In this document: piece by piece, positions 6,251 through 9,553 of the stretch | Position numbering within the stretch: position 1 is the stretch's first letter | Layout: every line of letters begins with the position of its first letter | DNA from: Caldithrix sp. RBG_13_44_9 | GTDB lineage: Bacteria; Calditrichota; Calditrichia; RBG-13-44-9 | Direction: 5' to 3' | Length of the DNA: 9,553 nucleotides | Assembly (NCBI GenBank): GCA_001771055.1 | Contig: MESS01000020.1 | Location: 42,001-51,553, forward strand | Notes under the pieces: generated by a model | Told to the model about the DNA's origin: nothing | Database searches by the model: none | The model's input: the letters and a program-made list of their open reading frames with translations, nothing else | Translations under genes and position numbers: made by a program

Positions 6251-7261
6251 TTATTTTTTCCTGATCATTCCCAATTGCCAGTGCTCCTGGATCCCGGTAT
6301 GCAGGATCGGGGAGAGGGCTAGTCTGCCGGTCTTTCCGATGCTTTTTTCCAGATATTCCAGTTCCTGCAGTTTTTCCCGGATCTCCAGATCATCCGGAAT
6401 GGGAAATCCCTGTTCCTGCAGCATCAGGATCCCCTTGGCGCGCAGGGCCAGCTCCAAATGAAGGCGGACATAACACAGCATATCTCCCACCACCTCTCCG
6501 GGAAATCGAGCCTTCAGGGATTCTAAATATTCTCCAACCTTGGTTTGATAGACCCGACCGGTGTTGATGTAATCCAGCAGCCAGACGTCCACGTCCATCC
6601 CGGCTTCCAGCCACTCCTGCAAAGCATTTTCGCTGCGGGTATAGACCAACATGGTCAACAGCGGTAAGATAACCAGCTGACCAACGGTCATGACCAGCGG
6701 GGAGAAAATAAAATGATTGAAAAAAGAATGAATGAAGATGGCACCGAAAAGCCCCGGCAAAAAGATCACGGTTTTTTTCTGGGGATAGCGACTGGAATAA
6801 TTGATTGATAACAAGGCAAAAATCGCAGTTGTCCCGCCATGCATGATGGCGGTGCCAAAACCGCGGATGATCCAGAGCAGGAGATAACCATCGCCCAGGG
6901 TGTGCAAATAATACAAATTTTCTACCAGGGCGAAGCCGGTCCCAATGGCAAAGCCGTTGATGGCGGCATCGACCAGGAATCCGGTCTTCCGCCGCCAGAT
7001 CAGGATGATGATAAAGGATGCTTTGAATGTTTCTTCAATGATGGGCGCCAGGTATTTGGCATATAAGCTCAGATCAATTTTCAGGAAGTCCAATAAAATG
7101 TTATTTAAAATTAAACTGATGAGAGCAGCCGCACAGCCATACAGAATCGCTGCCAGAATGGAAGTGTATTTCACTAGCTTGTAACTGTCAATAATGACCA
7201 GGGTTGCCAGGTAGATAATTACCGGCAGACTGGCACTTAAGATAAACAGCATTGTGTTCAT
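6251..7261 (-). CDS. PrsW-family intramembrane metalloprotease with C-terminal cytoplasmic extension
   Basis: 336 aa. The first about 207 residues hold roughly seven hydrophobic segments and the full PrsW signature: EETFK (76-80, Glu76/Glu77), FALVEN (110-115, Glu114), MHGG (140-143, His141) and HSFFNH (178-183, His178 and His183), the residues expected to bind zinc and catalyse cleavage inside the membrane. In Bacillus subtilis, PrsW performs site-1 cleavage of an anti-sigma factor; here the substrate is unknown and no sigma or anti-sigma gene is visible. Residues 208-336 form a soluble, Glu/Leu-rich helical extension that the roughly 220-residue Bacillus enzyme lacks. Its ATG overlaps the upstream gene's TGA as ATGA, and no SD is seen (the sequence just before is TTGAAAATATT), so translation probably depends on reinitiation after the envelope protein gene. 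Confidence 0.92.
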   Translation of the reverse strand: MNTMLFILSASLPVIIYLATLVIIDSYKLVKYTSILAAILYGCAAALISLILNNILLDFLKIDLSLYAKYLAPIIEETFKASFIIILIWRRKTGFLVDAAINGFAIGTGFALVENLYYLHTLGDGYLLLWIIRGFGTAIMHGGTTAIFALLSINYSSRYPQKKTVIFLPGLFGAIFIHSFFNHFIFSPLVMTVGQLVILPLLTMLVYTRSENALQEWLEAGMDVDVWLLDYINTGRVYQTKVGEYLESLKARFPGEVVGDMLCYVRLHLELALRAKGILMLQEQGFPIPDDLEIREKLQELEYLEKSIGKTGRLALSPILHTGIQEHWQLGMIRKK

Positions 7262-9553
7262 AATATTTTCAAGGAGATCATGAATTCCTGAGTAGCCTTG
7301 TGTTTTTCCCTCCAGGCCGCTGCCCAGCCCAATGAAAAAGTGGAGTTCAGATGGGAAAAGGTAACCAGTCTGAAATCCAACTGACTTCCAATGTTGACTG
7401 CACCGATACGATATTGATCACTATCGATATTGGTGACCAACCCGCTTCCAAAGAAGGACAGCCGGGCCCAGCGCAGGTAAAAACTGGGAATTCCCCAGCG
7501 CTTGAAGCGCAACGGGGGAATGGTCCATTCCAGCATACCTTTAGCGAAGTTTGAGCCGCCAATTGCATTCAATTCCTCTCCCGGGAAACTGTAATATTCG
7601 CGATAGCGGCTGAAGGTCTGATAATCGATCCAGTTATTGCCAAATCCTCCAAAGTAGAAATTGGCCAGGGTCTCATTGCGCTCTCCCCAACCATACCCCG
7701 CCGCACTCCTGAACCATAGTGAGGAATGATTGACCGGTAATAAAAAACCATAATCCAGCGTGCCATAACAGCGGGGAATTATTTGTCCCGGTACATAATT
7801 GGCTGTTGCGGCCAATTGCCATTTCCAGCCTTGCTCTTCTTCCACCGCTCCCAGGGATCTCAGCAGGAATGAATAATTCAATTCAGCATTGAGCGACAGA
7901 AAACGGTTGTAATATACTTCAATATTCTGGTAACGTGGTAAACGTTCCAATCCTTGAAAACCCGCCAGATCGATGGTAAAATCCATGATTCTTGGTCTAT
8001 CATTGATCAAGAAATGGTAGTATTGAATTCCTGCTCCGTTCCCTTTGCGACTGGTCTTGGTAGGTCCAAACAGATCATAAAAATCGGCCCGATTATAGCT
8101 CAGCCAGAATTTCCAGGGCCAGTAGTGGTATTTCAGAGTGCCGTGAAATGTTTCAGATTCATTCTGACTGTTGCCTGGGGAATAGGAACCAGCCATTTCA
8201 ATATTGTGAAACAGCAGGGGATCCATCAGATTGACATGATACCCAAAAGCGATATATGATTTATAACCCTCCACCACCGGGTAAGCTGAAGCAGCTTTGA
8301 TATTTTTAAGCGGCTGGTAATTACCGCTGTAAGTAGTGAGTGAATCGATATTGATAGAAGCCGGGGAGTCTGCCATCCATTCTTTAACCACCGGATGTTT
8401 GTTAACTACTGCCTGGCCTAGGTAATTGACAGCGCTTACATCCTGCAGTGGTTCCGCCTTAATAAAGACCGGGTCGAACCCTTTTCCGCTATAGCGGAAT
8501 ACGATCAGGCTATCCTGGTTAATAGGCACCGGCCGGAAGAAACCGGTCTCGCAATTGGAGACGATATCCATCTGTTTATTCGCCAGGTCATAGCGCCAGA
8601 TGTTGGAAACTCCGGTATAATAGGAGGACCCGTACAGATAATTCCCATCGACCGAGAATACAAAATTTTCCGGAGAATTGTTAATAAACTCGTGCAATAC
8701 ATCGAAAGTAGGATCTCCGTTTAACAGTTTGTCCATTTCCAGTAATATCAACTTTTGACGGCCGGAAATTTCGATGAAAGATGCCGATAAATATTTACCA
8801 TCCGGAGAAATATCCAGATCGAAAATATCTTTACCGTACGGTAAGGAAAGAATATTTACCCAGCCCTTATAGGGATAGGGAATGCACACCACAGTTGACA
8901 GTCCGTTATGATGCTGAACACCCCAGATCGATTGGTCGATGGGATGGCATACCAGATCCCCCATTCGGGTATCCTGCAGAATCATTCTGGATTTACCCGT
9001 TTTAATATCCACTTCATTCAGATCCCGCCAGCCACGGCTGTTCTGGGTGGTGTAAAATAATTTCCGGTTGTGGTGGTCGAAGGCTAGAAAGGTTACATAA
9101 TACATGGCAGGCGAGGGTACATTACAGATTTTTTTGATAGTGCCCTGCTGAAGGTCAATCTCGGCGATTTGGGCCAGCTGGCCGGGATAATTGATCGCAG
9201 CATACAGCCGTTGGGAGCTGGAGTCATAGTAAGCCCGTGATACCGAGCCCAGGGTTTGAGATAATATTTTCCGGTAAGGAGTGGTTGGATAGGTTTGGAT
9301 CAGTTTCAGGTTTTCCCGCTGCCACTGTTGTTCCCAATTGATCCAGTTTGACCAGCATTGGTCTACACTCAGCCCAAATGTTTTTTTGAATTGTGCTTCG
9401 TAATATCTTTTACTTCCGGGAGTCCGGTTAAACCAATTCACTACCTGCTGTGGACTGTATTGGTAACCCAGGTAGCTAACGAAACGGGTCCCATAAAGAT
9501 AGGAATTCGCTCCTATCTGAAAATCGATAGTGGTTCCTTCGGATTCCAGTCCT
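7258..9553 (-). CDS. Envelope protein with peptidase-like region, beta-propeller and outer-membrane beta-barrel, N-terminus cut by window edge
   Basis: The frame is open from TGA at 7260-7258 to the right edge (764 residues visible). It does not start at GTG 9441, because conserved sequence continues upstream (GANSYLYGTRFVSYLGYQY). In window numbering, residues 1-85 resemble the helical tail of gluzincin (Peptidase_MA/M1-like) domains: YLYGTRFVSYL, QQVVNWFNRTPGSKRYY, FGLSVDQCWSNWINWE. Any HExxH zinc site would lie beyond the edge. About 100-370 is a beta-propeller with blades such as LDISPDGKYLSASF and FVFSVDGNYLYGSS. About 425-764 is a beta-barrel with alternating aromatic strands, ending in QEFMISLKIL, a C-terminal strand suited to BAM-mediated outer-membrane insertion. 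The likely location is the outer membrane with a periplasmic propeller; no ligand can be named. The stop overlaps the PrsW ATG by 4 bases. Confidence 0.88.
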   Translation of the reverse strand, partial: GLESEGTTIDFQIGANSYLYGTRFVSYLGYQYSPQQVVNWFNRTPGSKRYYEAQFKKTFGLSVDQCWSNWINWEQQWQRENLKLIQTYPTTPYRKILSQTLGSVSRAYYDSSSQRLYAAINYPGQLAQIAEIDLQQGTIKKICNVPSPAMYYVTFLAFDHHNRKLFYTTQNSRGWRDLNEVDIKTGKSRMILQDTRMGDLVCHPIDQSIWGVQHHNGLSTVVCIPYPYKGWVNILSLPYGKDIFDLDISPDGKYLSASFIEISGRQKLILLEMDKLLNGDPTFDVLHEFINNSPENFVFSVDGNYLYGSSYYTGVSNIWRYDLANKQMDIVSNCETGFFRPVPINQDSLIVFRYSGKGFDPVFIKAEPLQDVSAVNYLGQAVVNKHPVVKEWMADSPASINIDSLTTYSGNYQPLKNIKAASAYPVVEGYKSYIAFGYHVNLMDPLLFHNIEMAGSYSPGNSQNESETFHGTLKYHYWPWKFWLSYNRADFYDLFGPTKTSRKGNGAGIQYYHFLINDRPRIMDFTIDLAGFQGLERLPRYQNIEVYYNRFLSLNAELNYSFLLRSLGAVEEEQGWKWQLAATANYVPGQIIPRCYGTLDYGFLLPVNHSSLWFRSAAGYGWGERNETLANFYFGGFGNNWIDYQTFSRYREYYSFPGEELNAIGGSNFAKGMLEWTIPPLRFKRWGIPSFYLRWARLSFFGSGLVTNIDSDQYRIGAVNIGSQLDFRLVTFSHLNSTFSLGWAAAWREKHKATQEFMISLKIL

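Noticed and set aside
7258..9441. GTG at 9441 as the start of the envelope protein
   Set aside because: The same frame stays open to the window edge and the upstream residues (GTRFVSYLGYQY, PQQVVNWF) continue a recognisable domain, so the gene is partial rather than starting here.

Overview
All well-supported genes in this window lie on the minus strand. The organism is most likely a Gram-negative bacterium, because the right-edge protein ends in an outer-membrane beta-barrel. A Ser/Thr kinase fused to a TolB-like propeller, an envelope propeller-barrel protein and a REP-associated transposase fit an uncultured lineage of the FCB group or a neighbour (Calditrichota/KSB1-like). That placement is inference from gene content, not from a marker gene.

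Layout from right to left, which is the direction of transcription. (1) 9553-7258: a large envelope protein entering from the right edge, with a peptidase-like helical tail, a beta-propeller and a C-terminal beta-barrel. (2) 7261-6251: a PrsW-family intramembrane metalloprotease that overlaps gene 1 by ATGA and is therefore probably translationally coupled to it. (3) 6250-5699: about 550 bases without a convincing gene, containing a GC-rich REP-like hairpin. (4) 5698-4937: a protein with two tandem antibiotic-biosynthesis-monooxygenase (ABM) domains. (5) 4888-3071: a polytopic DUF4153 membrane protein only 48 bases downstream, so 4 and 5 look like one unit. (6) 3008-2925: a 27-codon possible leader ORF. 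(7) 2959-2288: a REP-associated tyrosine transposase (RAYT, Y1/HUH family). (8) 2163-1: a membrane-anchored PknB-type kinase with an external TolB/PD40 propeller, cut by the left edge.

The most unusual feature is inside the RAYT gene. Two GTAG-headed perfect 8-bp hairpins, in inverted orientation as in a bacterial interspersed mosaic element (BIME), sit within the reading frame and are translated. They lie exactly between the HUH half and the catalytic-tyrosine half and are separated by a degenerate 21-bp tandem repeat. The transposase thus appears to carry its own presumed target elements as coding sequence. The 27-codon ORF overlaps the RAYT start region in another frame and has a better ribosome binding site than the RAYT itself, which suggests coupled translation or the remnant of an interrupted gene.

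The remaining genes are recognisable families with an envelope theme (kinase sensor, intramembrane protease, outer-membrane barrel, polytopic membrane protein). Nothing here proves that they work in one pathway.
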